Shown one piece after another: positions 1 to 7,064 of a stretch of DNA of 9,356 bases. Numbering within the stretch: the stretch's first letter is position 1; every line of letters starts with the position of its first letter. Source of the DNA: Candidatus Zixiibacteriota bacterium (lineage in GTDB: Bacteria; Zixibacteria; MSB-5A5; CAIYYT01); NCBI GenBank assembly GCA_963205155.1, contig CAUJJY010000391.1, positions 1 through 9,356 on the forward strand. The letters are read 5' to 3'. Under the pieces are notes generated by a model. It had not been told where the DNA came from, ran no database searches, and saw nothing but the letters and a program-made list of their open reading frames with translations. The position numbers and the translations under genes were made by a program.

Positions 1-780
1 CAGCGGTAAGAAGGAAACCAGATAGTGCGATAAATGCAGCGATTCGCGAAACGTCGCCCGCGGAGCGAAGTCGGCAATAAACGCGGTGTAAAACCGTGTC
101 TTGCCATATTGATATCCTTGATCCGCCGCAGCGCCGAATGCGTAAGTGAAGTCCTTCCCCGGCAAGTCAAGCGCTACTGCCAGCGTCTGCCAACAGCCGA
201 GCACGCCAAGTCCCAGCCCAATCCACAGATACAACTTAGTCGATGAAACAATCTCTCTGTGTGATCGAATCCGATTCAGGACGATGACGAAAAAGAGAAT
301 ATGCGCTGCCGTTAGAAAAAACTGTATCAGCGGGCGCAGTGCCGAGGCGCGCCATTCCATAGCCGAACTGGCATCTACCTGTGGAGGCGCTGCAAAGAAC
401 CCCGCCGCCAATGAAACCGCACATACAACGAAATATGTCGCAAGCAATCTTGATGGCGTTTCCGCAAAACTGATACGCTGGTTGTGGATCACGTAAGACA
501 ACAGCAGGAGACCTAACATCAAGTAGTACGGCGTGACCGAAAATCCTGCTTCAATTACAAATGTCGCTTCGAGCGGAAGAACTGCCACCAAGAGCATATA
601 CACCAATCGCTGCCTTGCTATCGCCAACCAGATTCCCGCAGCGGCAACGGACAGCCCGGCCGCAAGGAGTAAAACTTCGACAGCGGGGAACTGCCATAAA
701 ACCACAACGGAGCCAAGCGCCGTCAGCACTAAACCAAACAGCAACCAAGCCCGGCTTCGGAATGTCTCTGAAACTACCAT
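1..780 (-). CDS. O-antigen polymerase/ligase-like membrane protein (5' part, runs off left edge)
   Basis: The frame is open without a stop from an ATG at 780 to base 1, giving 260 residues; the C-terminal part lies outside the window. The product is very hydrophobic, with apparent membrane segments near residues 11-29, 32-53, 58-75, 82-98, 112-130, 150-168 and 183-203, and an eighth starting near 250. This multi-pass layout, plus a motif of the form R-A-T-F-x-E-S-x-H-L-S-H-Y at 241-253, resembles the region before the large periplasmic loop of Wzy_C/O-antigen ligase proteins, where R-x-x-G-T-F-x-x-P-N is usual. Such proteins polymerise or ligate polyprenyl-linked glycans at the inner membrane. 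The start overlaps the end of the heparinase-like gene by 7 bp, implying translational coupling; no strong Shine-Dalgarno is visible. Polymerase and ligase cannot be told apart without the C-terminal half. Confidence 0.75.
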   Translation of the reverse strand, partial: MVVSETFRSRAWLLFGLVLTALGSVVVLWQFPAVEVLLLAAGLSVAAAGIWLAIARQRLVYMLLVAVLPLEATFVIEAGFSVTPYYLMLGLLLLSYVIHNQRISFAETPSRLLATYFVVCAVSLAAGFFAAPPQVDASSAMEWRASALRPLIQFFLTAAHILFFVIVLNRIRSHREIVSSTKLYLWIGLGLGVLGCWQTLAVALDLPGKDFTYAFGAAADQGYQYGKTRFYTAFIADFAPRATFRESLHLSHYLVSFLPL

Positions 781-2792
781 CGGAGTTGCTGCCGCAGTTC
801 CCGAACCTGCTCCAATGCCCCTGCTGAAACGTCGTCAGAGTGACCAGCGATCACAAATGTTGTCGAGTAGGGAAGAAGACACTCAAACTCTGTTGATAGG
901 CTGATTGAAGGATACCGGACACCGTAAGACGGTGAGACCCAATTTGTACCGATCTGGAATGGCCTGGACGCGTCGCAGTTGGCAAAGATGAGGCGGGCAC
1001 TTGAGTCAATCGGCTTGAGGTGGATCGAATGATGCTCACGCGCTTCAATTCTCATATTGTCGATGTGAAAATTGAACTGCAAGCGATGACTCGCCTTTCC
1101 GCACAATTCGTCGTGAATCAATATGATTTGCCGAATCTTGCAGAGATAGATTGATCGCCGATGTACCACTGGATCGTCCAGTCGCCCATAGCAGTCGTGT
1201 TCAGCAACAACCAGATCGAATTCGCTATTGCTTTGCCAATCGAGAATCTTCGGAGTCCCGTCACTGCGCAGCAGGAACAGCAATCCCCGCACCATGCGAT
1301 TTTGTTCGCTGTTATCGACGACGACAGTGTTATGATTTCGCGTCGAACGATATTGGTTTCGTACGTCCTCGTCCACCGTGTACTCAAAAGATCCCGGGTC
1401 TATAAATACTTGGCTACCCTTGTAGGCAAGGGTAAACGCAAGCAGGTCGTTGTGCTTATGGTTGCCGAGTCCTGCCGTGCCGACCGGATTAGCGAAGAAG
1501 TTCATTGTGAAATCACGCGACCGAAGCTGACAAATGCCCGACTCTTCCAAATGAACCGAAGTCCATGTTCTTGGTACTGCCGCTGCATGATCCGGTTCAG
1601 CTATGCCGAAGCAGAGGCGCTCCGGCGTCGTCGCCGCGATAGCAGGACCTGCAGCGGGTAACATCGACGCACCGAGATCAATGATGTCGCGATAATCTCT
1701 GCCACTGCGCCAGAACAACTTGAGAATCCGGCCGTCATCGTTGTCACCGAAATTGTCCACCAGTCCGTCGGCGCCGGTAAATCGCGCGAGATTTGTCAAC
1801 ATCATTGCCAACTTACTACGGTATTGTTCGGAAAAATGGAAATCGCTCCTTATTGACAGCAACTGCGCCATCAAGCAGATCTCTGTCACCAGACCGTGAT
1901 AGGGCTGGGAAGACTCATAGTCTAAGCCATCACGGTTCACTTGCAGTAACATCTCCTTCTCCAACTCACAAGTCGCAAACCGTCGCCAGTTGTTGGGCCG
2001 ATTTGCTCCGCTGAACAGTTCACCGACGAACAACAATCCCAGTAGGTTGGTGAGATAGTGATTCGTGTTATGACCATCGCCGGTTACTTCGAGATTTTCG
2101 TAGATCGACTTACCGCCTTTATATAGTTCAATCGTCAGGAACTTGGTAAAGTCATCGCTAAACTTATGTCGAAGCGCAAAGGTCTGGTACGCAATCAGCC
2201 AGTTAATACAGCGAATCGCCGTATCCATCGGACATGACCAGTTGACCGTCTGTAAGTATTCATTGTCTTCGGCCCACGAAACAACCTGATTTACGAATTC
2301 GTTGGGATACGACTCATCGTCGCCTTTGAGATAAACAAGTGCCATCGGCAGGAAGTGATTGCAGCGCGACAATTCCCACGGAGTTTTGACATCAGAATTG
2401 TCATTGAGATTCACCAGCTTCTGAAGTCGATAGTCGCGCTTGTCCCAGCTCTTGCCGCTCTTGAAATCGGTCGTCCAGTCGATCCGCGGTCCGAGGTCGA
2501 CCAAGCCCGACCCGAGCAGGTCAAATCGATGTCGCAGTGCATTCTGCGCAACTTCGCTCATGCGCAGCCAGTCTGTCGGATTATTTTTTTCAATGCGGTT
2601 GAGCATTTTGGGATCGGATAAACCGGAAAGGATTTGCGGCATCCGGTTGAGGGCAGCGGAGAGATTCTCGGGGCCGATCTCACGTATTAATTCTTCGTCA
2701 TCAACCCGCCGTTGGGGAACGAAAGCGCGAACGATCTTGAGCTTGCGAATGACCTTGAAGCCGATTCGTTTGACCAAAGCCGTTTCCATCAT
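774..2792 (-). CDS. Heparinase II/III family protein (polysaccharide lyase-like)
   Basis: The predicted protein has 672 residues. The N-terminal two thirds look like the alpha-helical toroid of heparinase II/III and alginate-lyase-like proteins, with W-E-L-S-R-C at 139-144, G-D-G-H-N-T-N-H-Y at 238-246 and Y-E-S-S-x-x-Y-H at 292-299. The C-terminal part carries the family's beta-sheet signature: H-K-H-N-D-L-L-A-F at 445-453, I-D-P-G-S-F-x-Y-T at 464-472 and Y-R-S-T-x-x-H-N-T-V at 481-490. Members cleave uronic-acid-containing polysaccharides by beta-elimination, and many sit in exopolysaccharide or O-antigen clusters, as here. No signal peptide is obvious at the N-terminus, which is basic, so the site of action is unclear. 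A GAGGAG Shine-Dalgarno at 2798-2803 lies 5 nt before the first ATG and 8 nt before a second, so either could be used. It begins 30 bp after the nucleotidyltransferase stop and overlaps the next gene by 7 bp. The substrate is unknown. Confidence 0.9.
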   Translation of the reverse strand: MMETALVKRIGFKVIRKLKIVRAFVPQRRVDDEELIREIGPENLSAALNRMPQILSGLSDPKMLNRIEKNNPTDWLRMSEVAQNALRHRFDLLGSGLVDLGPRIDWTTDFKSGKSWDKRDYRLQKLVNLNDNSDVKTPWELSRCNHFLPMALVYLKGDDESYPNEFVNQVVSWAEDNEYLQTVNWSCPMDTAIRCINWLIAYQTFALRHKFSDDFTKFLTIELYKGGKSIYENLEVTGDGHNTNHYLTNLLGLLFVGELFSGANRPNNWRRFATCELEKEMLLQVNRDGLDYESSQPYHGLVTEICLMAQLLSIRSDFHFSEQYRSKLAMMLTNLARFTGADGLVDNFGDNDDGRILKLFWRSGRDYRDIIDLGASMLPAAGPAIAATTPERLCFGIAEPDHAAAVPRTWTSVHLEESGICQLRSRDFTMNFFANPVGTAGLGNHKHNDLLAFTLAYKGSQVFIDPGSFEYTVDEDVRNQYRSTRNHNTVVVDNSEQNRMVRGLLFLLRSDGTPKILDWQSNSEFDLVVAEHDCYGRLDDPVVHRRSIYLCKIRQIILIHDELCGKASHRLQFNFHIDNMRIEAREHHSIHLKPIDSSARLIFANCDASRPFQIGTNWVSPSYGVRYPSISLSTEFECLLPYSTTFVIAGHSDDVSAGALEQVRELRQQLRW

Positions 2793-2822
2793 CGTCGCTC
2801 CTCGTCTCCTGTGTGGTCGCGT

Positions 2823-3578
2823 TTAGGGCGATTCCGCCGTCGGTTGCATCTTGGCGCGAGAATGCATGGCGTCAGCCGGCAACAGCTTAGCAAGATTCTG
2901 CTCATACATTTCAGTGGCGCCTGCATAGTCTTCACTTCTACCGATGTCGAGCCAAATTCCGTTAAAGGGAAAGGTCTGAATCTTTCCGCCACTATCGAGC
3001 AGTTTGTGTACCAGATCGGGGAAATCAAAGCGTTCTTCTATCGGTATGTATGGCAGCACCGTCGGCGATATGACATAGATGCCCATGCTGACCCTGAAAG
3101 AGTATTCCGGCTTCTCGATGTAGTTATTCAATCGTTGATTACCGTCAGTCTCGAGCACCCCCAGGTCAATCTTGACCTGCTTATTGTAGGCCGCGATTGT
3201 GATTTCTGCATTGGAGTCCAGATGTCTTCGATATAATTCTGAAAAGTTGAGGTCAGTAAGAATGTCGCCGTTAAGTACAATCAATGGCTCGGTAAACTGC
3301 GTCAATTTTGCCAACGGACCGGCCGTGCCAAGCGGCTGTTCTTCCCGGAGGTAGCTGATGTTCACGCCCCAATTCGACCCGTCACCAAAATACGCCTCGA
3401 TGAGCTGATGCAAATAACCAACCGCGAAGGTAATCTCGCGCACGCCGTGGTGCCGCAGTTGTCGCACCAGTGTTTCGGCGATCGGATAGTTCCCAACCGG
3501 CATCAGCGGCTTTGGTAAGACCGTCGTATAGGGACGCAGCCGCGTTCCCACTCCGCCGGCCAAAATCACCGCTCTCAT
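2823..3578 (-). CDS. Sugar-1-phosphate nucleotidyltransferase (NDP-sugar pyrophosphorylase)
   Basis: This 251-residue protein is a single NTP_transferase domain that would join NTP and a sugar 1-phosphate to give NDP-sugar and pyrophosphate in the cytosol. The nucleotide-binding loop L-A-G-G-V-G-T-R-L-R-P is at residues 6-16, the P-K-P-L-M-P-V strand with its conserved Lys at 22-28, a G-T-A-G segment at 84-87, N-G-D with the metal-binding Asp at 103-105, E-K-P at 155-157 and W-L-D-I-G at 209-213. Length matches short one-domain enzymes of the RfbA/mannose-1-phosphate guanylyltransferase type, with no left-handed beta-helix acetyltransferase domain. The nucleotide and sugar cannot be read from sequence alone. 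The start overlaps the upstream chain-length gene's stop as ATGA, a translationally coupled junction. The last 20 or so residues are probably a disordered tail. It would supply activated sugar to the polysaccharide pathway of its neighbours. Confidence 0.9.
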   Translation of the reverse strand: MRAVILAGGVGTRLRPYTTVLPKPLMPVGNYPIAETLVRQLRHHGVREITFAVGYLHQLIEAYFGDGSNWGVNISYLREEQPLGTAGPLAKLTQFTEPLIVLNGDILTDLNFSELYRRHLDSNAEITIAAYNKQVKIDLGVLETDGNQRLNNYIEKPEYSFRVSMGIYVISPTVLPYIPIEERFDFPDLVHKLLDSGGKIQTFPFNGIWLDIGRSEDYAGATEMYEQNLAKLLPADAMHSRAKMQPTAESP

Positions 3579-4636
3579 ACCTGCGCCTTCTTTCGCAGCG
3601 TTATCCGACTTCTCACCATTGCGACTCTCGTTCCGATATCACCGCGTATCTTCTCCATTTGCTGCAAATCCTCACGCGACATGTAGCTGCGGACATAGTT
3701 GCCGAATACGACTGCGCCGCACGAAACGAGAAGTGCCGCAAGTGTAATCTGCATTATGTTGGACAGTCTCCGTGGACCGGATTTCTCCATTGGCACCACG
3801 GGAGTATCGAGAACAGCCACCACCGGCTTCTTGCGTTTGGCTTCGATTGTTGCCATTTCCAATTGTTGAGTTAAGAGGGCGTAGACCTCGCCGACCTCCG
3901 CAACTTTTCTGACCAATCGTTCGTGCTCAAGCTGTAATTCGGGCGAAGATCCCATATAGTAGTTGCGATTTTGCTCGCGGTACTGCAGGAGTGAATCTTC
4001 AGCGCTCTGCAACCGTGCTTCGGTTTCCAATAGCCGTCCCTGAACAAATGAGCGATTTTCATCGAGACGGGCAAATCGCTCGCTTGAACAGAATTGATCA
4101 AGCTGGCGGATATATTCAGCGGCAACAAACTGGGCGAATTCCGCATTCGTCCATTCAAATTCCACCGACACGATTCCGGTGTTCTTGTCTTTACCGATTT
4201 TCGATTTCGCTGCGAGTACCTTCATCGCTTTCACCGGATTCGCAGAAACGACCTCGCCAACAGTTGAGCCTTCGACTTCAGCGGAAATTTCCGCAGGCAG
4301 TCTTGTCCCGAGAACGCGGCTCCGGACGACGTCGGATTCCAGGATGTCGGGGAAAAGTTGCGACGATGCTGTTGGGTCGGCATCGGTTCTCATCAGGTCA
4401 AGCGCAGGTATGGCGCCTGCCAGTGAGCCAAGCGCACTTCCGCTGCTCTGATTCCCCGTAGGCAATAAAGTACCGGTTGATGTGTAGTAATTCGGCTCAC
4501 TAAAGTTGACAATCGCGGCCGCAACGAAAACGGCCGTTGTGAACCAGAAAATTCGCCAACGATGGGCAAGCAACAGGCGCGGGATCTTGGTTATTTCCGT
4601 CTGCGCCGATGATGAATTACCGAGTAAACGCTCCAT
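3575..4636 (-). CDS. Wzz-like chain-length determinant / polysaccharide co-polymerase without kinase domain
   Basis: From the ATG at 4636 the protein has 353 residues. One membrane segment lies near residues 28-44 (W-F-T-T-A-V-F-V-A-A-A) and a second near 295-312, enclosing a large periplasmic domain with a likely coiled coil near 190-265 rich in Glu, Gln, Leu and Arg. A proline-containing stretch (P-V-V-P-M-E-K-S-G-P-R-R) precedes the second segment, as is typical of Wzz/PCP proteins. These form inner-membrane oligomers that set polymer length with Wzy-type polymerases. A basic tail of about 40 residues follows the second segment; there is no Walker motif or tyrosine-rich tail, so no fused BY-kinase. 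The frame can be extended 10 codons to a TTG at 4666, but GGAGGT at 4639-4644 lies just before the ATG, with a rather short 2-nt spacing. It is the first gene of the polysaccharide operon and overlaps the next by 4 bp. Confidence 0.85.
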   Translation of the reverse strand: MERLLGNSSSAQTEITKIPRLLLAHRWRIFWFTTAVFVAAAIVNFSEPNYYTSTGTLLPTGNQSSGSALGSLAGAIPALDLMRTDADPTASSQLFPDILESDVVRSRVLGTRLPAEISAEVEGSTVGEVVSANPVKAMKVLAAKSKIGKDKNTGIVSVEFEWTNAEFAQFVAAEYIRQLDQFCSSERFARLDENRSFVQGRLLETEARLQSAEDSLLQYREQNRNYYMGSSPELQLEHERLVRKVAEVGEVYALLTQQLEMATIEAKRKKPVVAVLDTPVVPMEKSGPRRLSNIMQITLAALLVSCGAVVFGNYVRSYMSREDLQQMEKIRGDIGTRVAMVRSRITLRKKAQV

Positions 4637-4733
4637 TGACCTCCATGTCACGCCATACGAGTGCAAATCAGGTGCCGTTTTGTTTCAAAATTGAATGACT
4701 ATTGCAGCCCAACGACTTAGCAAAGCGCTTCGA

Positions 4734-4765
4734 TGCAAGTTTGCACCACTCGCAGTTCTGAGTGG
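4734..4765. repeat. Two adjacent dyad symmetries between PAP2 and wzz-like genes
   Basis: The 160-bp gap holds a near-perfect palindrome at 4734-4745 (TGCAA, 2-nt centre, TTGCA), followed directly at 4746-4765 by an inverted repeat with 6-bp arms CCACTC/GAGTGG and an 8-nt loop. No T-tract follows in either direction, so these do not look like intrinsic terminators. Their place upstream of the first polysaccharide gene would suit an operator or a leader structure, but short dyads also arise by chance. I see no convincing -35/-10 pair in the gap. Confidence 0.3.
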
Positions 4766-4796
4766 AAAACTGTTCCGAGTTCGATGGAAGAGAATT

Positions 4797-5369
4797 CTAA
4801 CGAGGAGTCTGCGTTTTCCGCAGCGATGGATACTTCTTGCCGACCCAGCTATGTACCAACAGCACTGATGCTCCGCACATCGCACCAACTATTGCCCCGA
4901 CAATCACGTCAAGCGGATAGTGCACACCAACTGCGATCCGCGAGTAACTCACAATGACAGCAAACGCCACAAGGAACCACACAGCCCGCGGATAATGGAA
5001 TGACAGGTAGACAGCCAGCGATACTGAATTTGCAGCATGCGATGAGGGGAATGACAATCCTTGTGAGCAATCAACCAGCAAATGTACCGGCTCAATGACA
5101 TGACAGGGCCGGATGCGCTCTACCAGCGGCTTGATCAACCCTGATGTTAACTGGTCAGCCAGCGCAACCACGAGAATACAACCGAGTGCCGTTATCCGTC
5201 CTTGCTTCTTTCCGAATATCAACAGCCACAGCAGGATCAAAACGAAAACGCCGCGTAGAAACCAATGGTTGGTCGCTATCGGCATAACAGCGTCGAACAC
5301 CGGGTTTGCCAGATCGCTGTTCACAAACACAAAGAGCGCAGAATCAACGCTAATGAGCCAATCAAGCAT
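4797..5369 (-). CDS. PAP2-superfamily membrane phosphatase (possible undecaprenyl-diphosphatase)
   Basis: The product has 190 residues, a usual length for bacterial membrane PAP2 enzymes. All three catalytic motifs are intact: K-x6-R-P at residues 80-88, P-S-S-H at 108-111 (phosphate contact and catalytic His), and S-R-x5-H-x3-D at 143-154 with nucleophilic His150 and Asp154. Hydrophobic segments near 40-53, 60-72, 113-124, 128-141 and 153-173 place the active site at the membrane face. The family removes phosphate from lipid phosphates or diphosphates; BcrC-type members regenerate undecaprenyl phosphate. Its position just before the polysaccharide operon makes carrier-lipid recycling a reasonable inference, though phosphatidylglycerophosphate or lipid A substrates remain possible. 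The ATG lies inside the end of the YigZ-family gene (8-bp overlap), with GAGG a few bases upstream, so translation is probably coupled. Confidence 0.88.
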   Translation of the reverse strand: MLDWLISVDSALFVFVNSDLANPVFDAVMPIATNHWFLRGVFVLILLWLLIFGKKQGRITALGCILVVALADQLTSGLIKPLVERIRPCHVIEPVHLLVDCSQGLSFPSSHAANSVSLAVYLSFHYPRAVWFLVAFAVIVSYSRIAVGVHYPLDVIVGAIVGAMCGASVLLVHSWVGKKYPSLRKTQTPR

Positions 5370-5988
5370 GAGGAGCCTCGGTAATCACAGCCGTAATCTT
5401 GCCGTGTGAGCGATCGAGCAGTGTCGCGGCAAATTCACTATAGCGTGAAAGCCTTATCGCGCTCTTCAGTTCAACCTCTTCAGCGTATGTCGTCTCAAGT
5501 GTCCGCAGTTCAAAATCTGATAGTGTCTTCATCACAATCGAAGTCAGATCGTGCGCAAATCTGATTCTGAACGGCTGCATGATCAACCTTTCGATCACTT
5601 TCGCTTGTCCAAGCGCCTCATCTGCCGACTGCCGATAGGCCCGCGCCAATCCGCCCGTCCCCAACTTTATTCCGCCGAAGTAGCGGGTCACAACGACCAG
5701 CACATCGGTCACATTGCGAGAAAGGATGGCATCATGAATCGGTCGTCCGGCAGTGCCGCTTGGCTCGCCATCGTCCGAGTATCGAAATTCTTGTTTCGCC
5801 TCTAATCCGACTTGATAGGCAAAGCAATTGTGTGTGGCATCGTAATATTGGCTGCGAATTTCCTCATACTCGTCTTCGGCGAGTTGTCGAGAAGTAACTG
5901 GCACGACGGTACCAATAAAACGCGAGCGCTCAATTCTGATCTCTGTGGAATACTTTGACTCAATCGTCCAGAAGGAATCTATCAACAT
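5362..5988 (-). CDS. yigZ: YigZ/IMPACT family protein (UPF0029)
   Basis: This 208-residue protein matches the usual length of bacterial YigZ. The IMPACT/UPF0029 domain spans about residues 1-120 and carries the family hallmarks S-D-D-G-E-P-S-G-T-A-G at 71-81 and V-V-V-T-R-Y-F-G-G-I-K-L-G-T-G-G-L at 98-114. Residues from about 138 to 205 fit the C-terminal DUF1949 domain with its ferredoxin-like fold. Eukaryotic IMPACT controls GCN2 and translation; the bacterial role is not established, although nucleic-acid or ribosome association has been proposed. The gene begins 27 bp after the dprA stop and overlaps the PAP2 gene by 8 bp, so the three are probably one transcript. Upstream of the ATG only a weak GAGC is seen as a possible ribosome-binding site. 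Confidence 0.93.
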   Translation of the reverse strand: MLIDSFWTIESKYSTEIRIERSRFIGTVVPVTSRQLAEDEYEEIRSQYYDATHNCFAYQVGLEAKQEFRYSDDGEPSGTAGRPIHDAILSRNVTDVLVVVTRYFGGIKLGTGGLARAYRQSADEALGQAKVIERLIMQPFRIRFAHDLTSIVMKTLSDFELRTLETTYAEEVELKSAIRLSRYSEFAATLLDRSHGKITAVITEAPHA

Positions 5989-6015
5989 GCACGCTCATTG
6001 TCGAAAGGTCCGGCG

Positions 6016-6897
6016 CTACACCATATAGCGCAAAACCATTTTCCAGTCATCAGGATTCTTCAATTCGACGGCACCCAGTTTGTTGGAGGCGGCGCCTTCC
6101 AAATTTGGATTGAAGCAGGTAAACAGTGACTTGCCCTGACTTTCAGTTTCAATCATTGCACTCACGGTCCCGCCGGTTCCCGAAGAAATCTCCACCACAA
6201 TAACCGATTTCGACATCCCGACAATGATCCGATTGCGCGCCAGCAGGCGTCCCGGTTCGACCGTAGTTTCCGGAGGATACTCTGAAATCAATAGCCCGCG
6301 CTCAACGATCGACTGCGCCAACGGTTCATTCTCGGATGGGTAAATTTCATCGAATCCACAGCCCAATACGGCAATCGTCTTCCCGTCCGACTTGAGTACT
6401 CCGATATGTGCACCGCTATCGATGCCGCGGGCAAGCCCCGATACCACCACCGTTCCGGTGGCGCCAATCGCCGCACCTAATCGGACGCTCTCGGCGATGC
6501 CTTCAGCAGACGCTTCATGTGAACCGACAATCGCCACGCAATTGTCGCGGCATACCTCAAGATTTCCGCGGTAATACAGGACGGGCGGCGGATCAGGCTG
6601 TTCCAACAGCGATTCTGGGAAAAAAGGGTCGCAGATCGTTGTTACCCGGATCCCGCGTGATTCGTAATCCCCAAGTCGATCACGGATTAGTTCGGCATTC
6701 TGAATGCTGGTGCGTATTTGCTCTTCTTTCTCGGGGCTCATTCGCGGCAGCGCGGCGATCTCTCCCGGTTCCGAGTCAAATATCCCCTGAGGAGTTGCGA
6801 AGTGTTGAATCAACTGCTGGAACGTCCGTGCTCCTACGCCGCCATATTCGCGCAATGCCACAACTGCAACATCAAGTTCGGAATAGCTGATTTTCAT
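6016..6897 (-). CDS. dprA: DprA/Smf-like DNA-processing protein
   Basis: From the ATG at 6897 the protein has 293 residues. A helical N-terminal region with G-G-V-G at 19-22 resembles the SAM/helix-hairpin-helix part of DprA. The Rossmann domain follows: V-A-I-V-G-S at 121-126, V-V-S-G-L-A-R-G-I-D at 151-160 and A-H at 163-164, T-I-A-V-L-G-C-G at 174-181, I-Y-P-S-E-N at 185-190, S-E-Y-P-P at 205-209 and R-N-R-I-I-V-G at 221-227. DprA loads RecA onto single-stranded DNA in transformation. Deviations: His replaces the usual Arg after V-G-S, the F-P before R-N-R is L-L-A, and the protein stops after the Rossmann domain, so the winged-helix domain of some DprA proteins is absent. The frame extends to a TTG at 6930, but a promoter-like element at 6950-6978 would leave almost no leader for it. 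GGAGG directly abuts the ATG, so the start is not settled. Confidence 0.88.
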   Translation of the reverse strand: MKISYSELDVAVVALREYGGVGARTFQQLIQHFATPQGIFDSEPGEIAALPRMSPEKEEQIRTSIQNAELIRDRLGDYESRGIRVTTICDPFFPESLLEQPDPPPVLYYRGNLEVCRDNCVAIVGSHEASAEGIAESVRLGAAIGATGTVVVSGLARGIDSGAHIGVLKSDGKTIAVLGCGFDEIYPSENEPLAQSIVERGLLISEYPPETTVEPGRLLARNRIIVGMSKSVIVVEISSGTGGTVSAMIETESQGKSLFTCFNPNLEGAASNKLGAVELKNPDDWKMVLRYMV

Positions 6898-6949
6898 CCT
6901 CCGTGATAATGCCCTGACCACACCGTTCAATCGGGAAAGTCATCCATCG

Positions 6950-6978
6950 AACTTAGTCTAGATTGTCGGTTCTGTCAA
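6950..6978 (-). promoter_or_regulatory. Candidate sigma70 promoter for dprA-yigZ-PAP2
   Basis: On the minus strand a perfect TTGACA box (6978-6973) is followed after 17 nt by TAAGTT (6955-6950), a weak -10 box with three of six consensus matches. Transcription would begin near 6943, leaving about 45 nt before the dprA ATG. The exact -35 and ideal spacing are in favour; the poor -10 is against. Confidence 0.4.
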
Positions 6979-7064
6979 GCCGCCAGGCTGTCCCGCGCCG
7001 ATAATTAACCTTGATTTTGGCCGAGCTGTGTACGTTATTTGTCCACTTTGCGGAGCAAGATCGA

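Noticed and set aside
533..904. Plus-strand reading frame of 123 codons across the left genes
   Set aside because: It is antisense to the clearly coding membrane protein and heparinase frames, has low-complexity Ser/Thr/Ala composition and matches no family I recognise.
2712..3236. Plus-strand reading frame of 174 codons
   Set aside because: It lies opposite the conserved motifs of the nucleotidyltransferase and the heparinase start; a shadow frame.
3991..4461. Plus-strand reading frame of 156 codons
   Set aside because: It is wholly antisense to the chain-length determinant gene and Arg/Ser/Gln-rich, as expected for a shadow frame.
4734..4748. Sigma54-like sequence on the minus strand (TGGTGC then TTGCA) upstream of the wzz-like gene
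   Set aside because: The GG and GC dinucleotides are separated by nine bases instead of the required ten, and the -24 box is imperfect.
4685..4888. Minus-strand frame of 67 codons overlapping the PAP2 end and the gap
   Set aside because: It overlaps the intact C-terminus of the PAP2 protein in another frame and shows no recognisable domain.
6898..6930. TTG-initiated N-terminal extension of DprA
   Set aside because: The extra 11 residues do not resemble DprA N-termini, no ribosome-binding site precedes the TTG, and the candidate promoter leaves only about a dozen bases of leader.
7011..7064. TTG-initiated N-terminal extension of the PfkB-family kinase
   Set aside because: Family proteins begin near M-x-x-Y-D-V, which coincides with the ATG at 7065 and its GGAG site.
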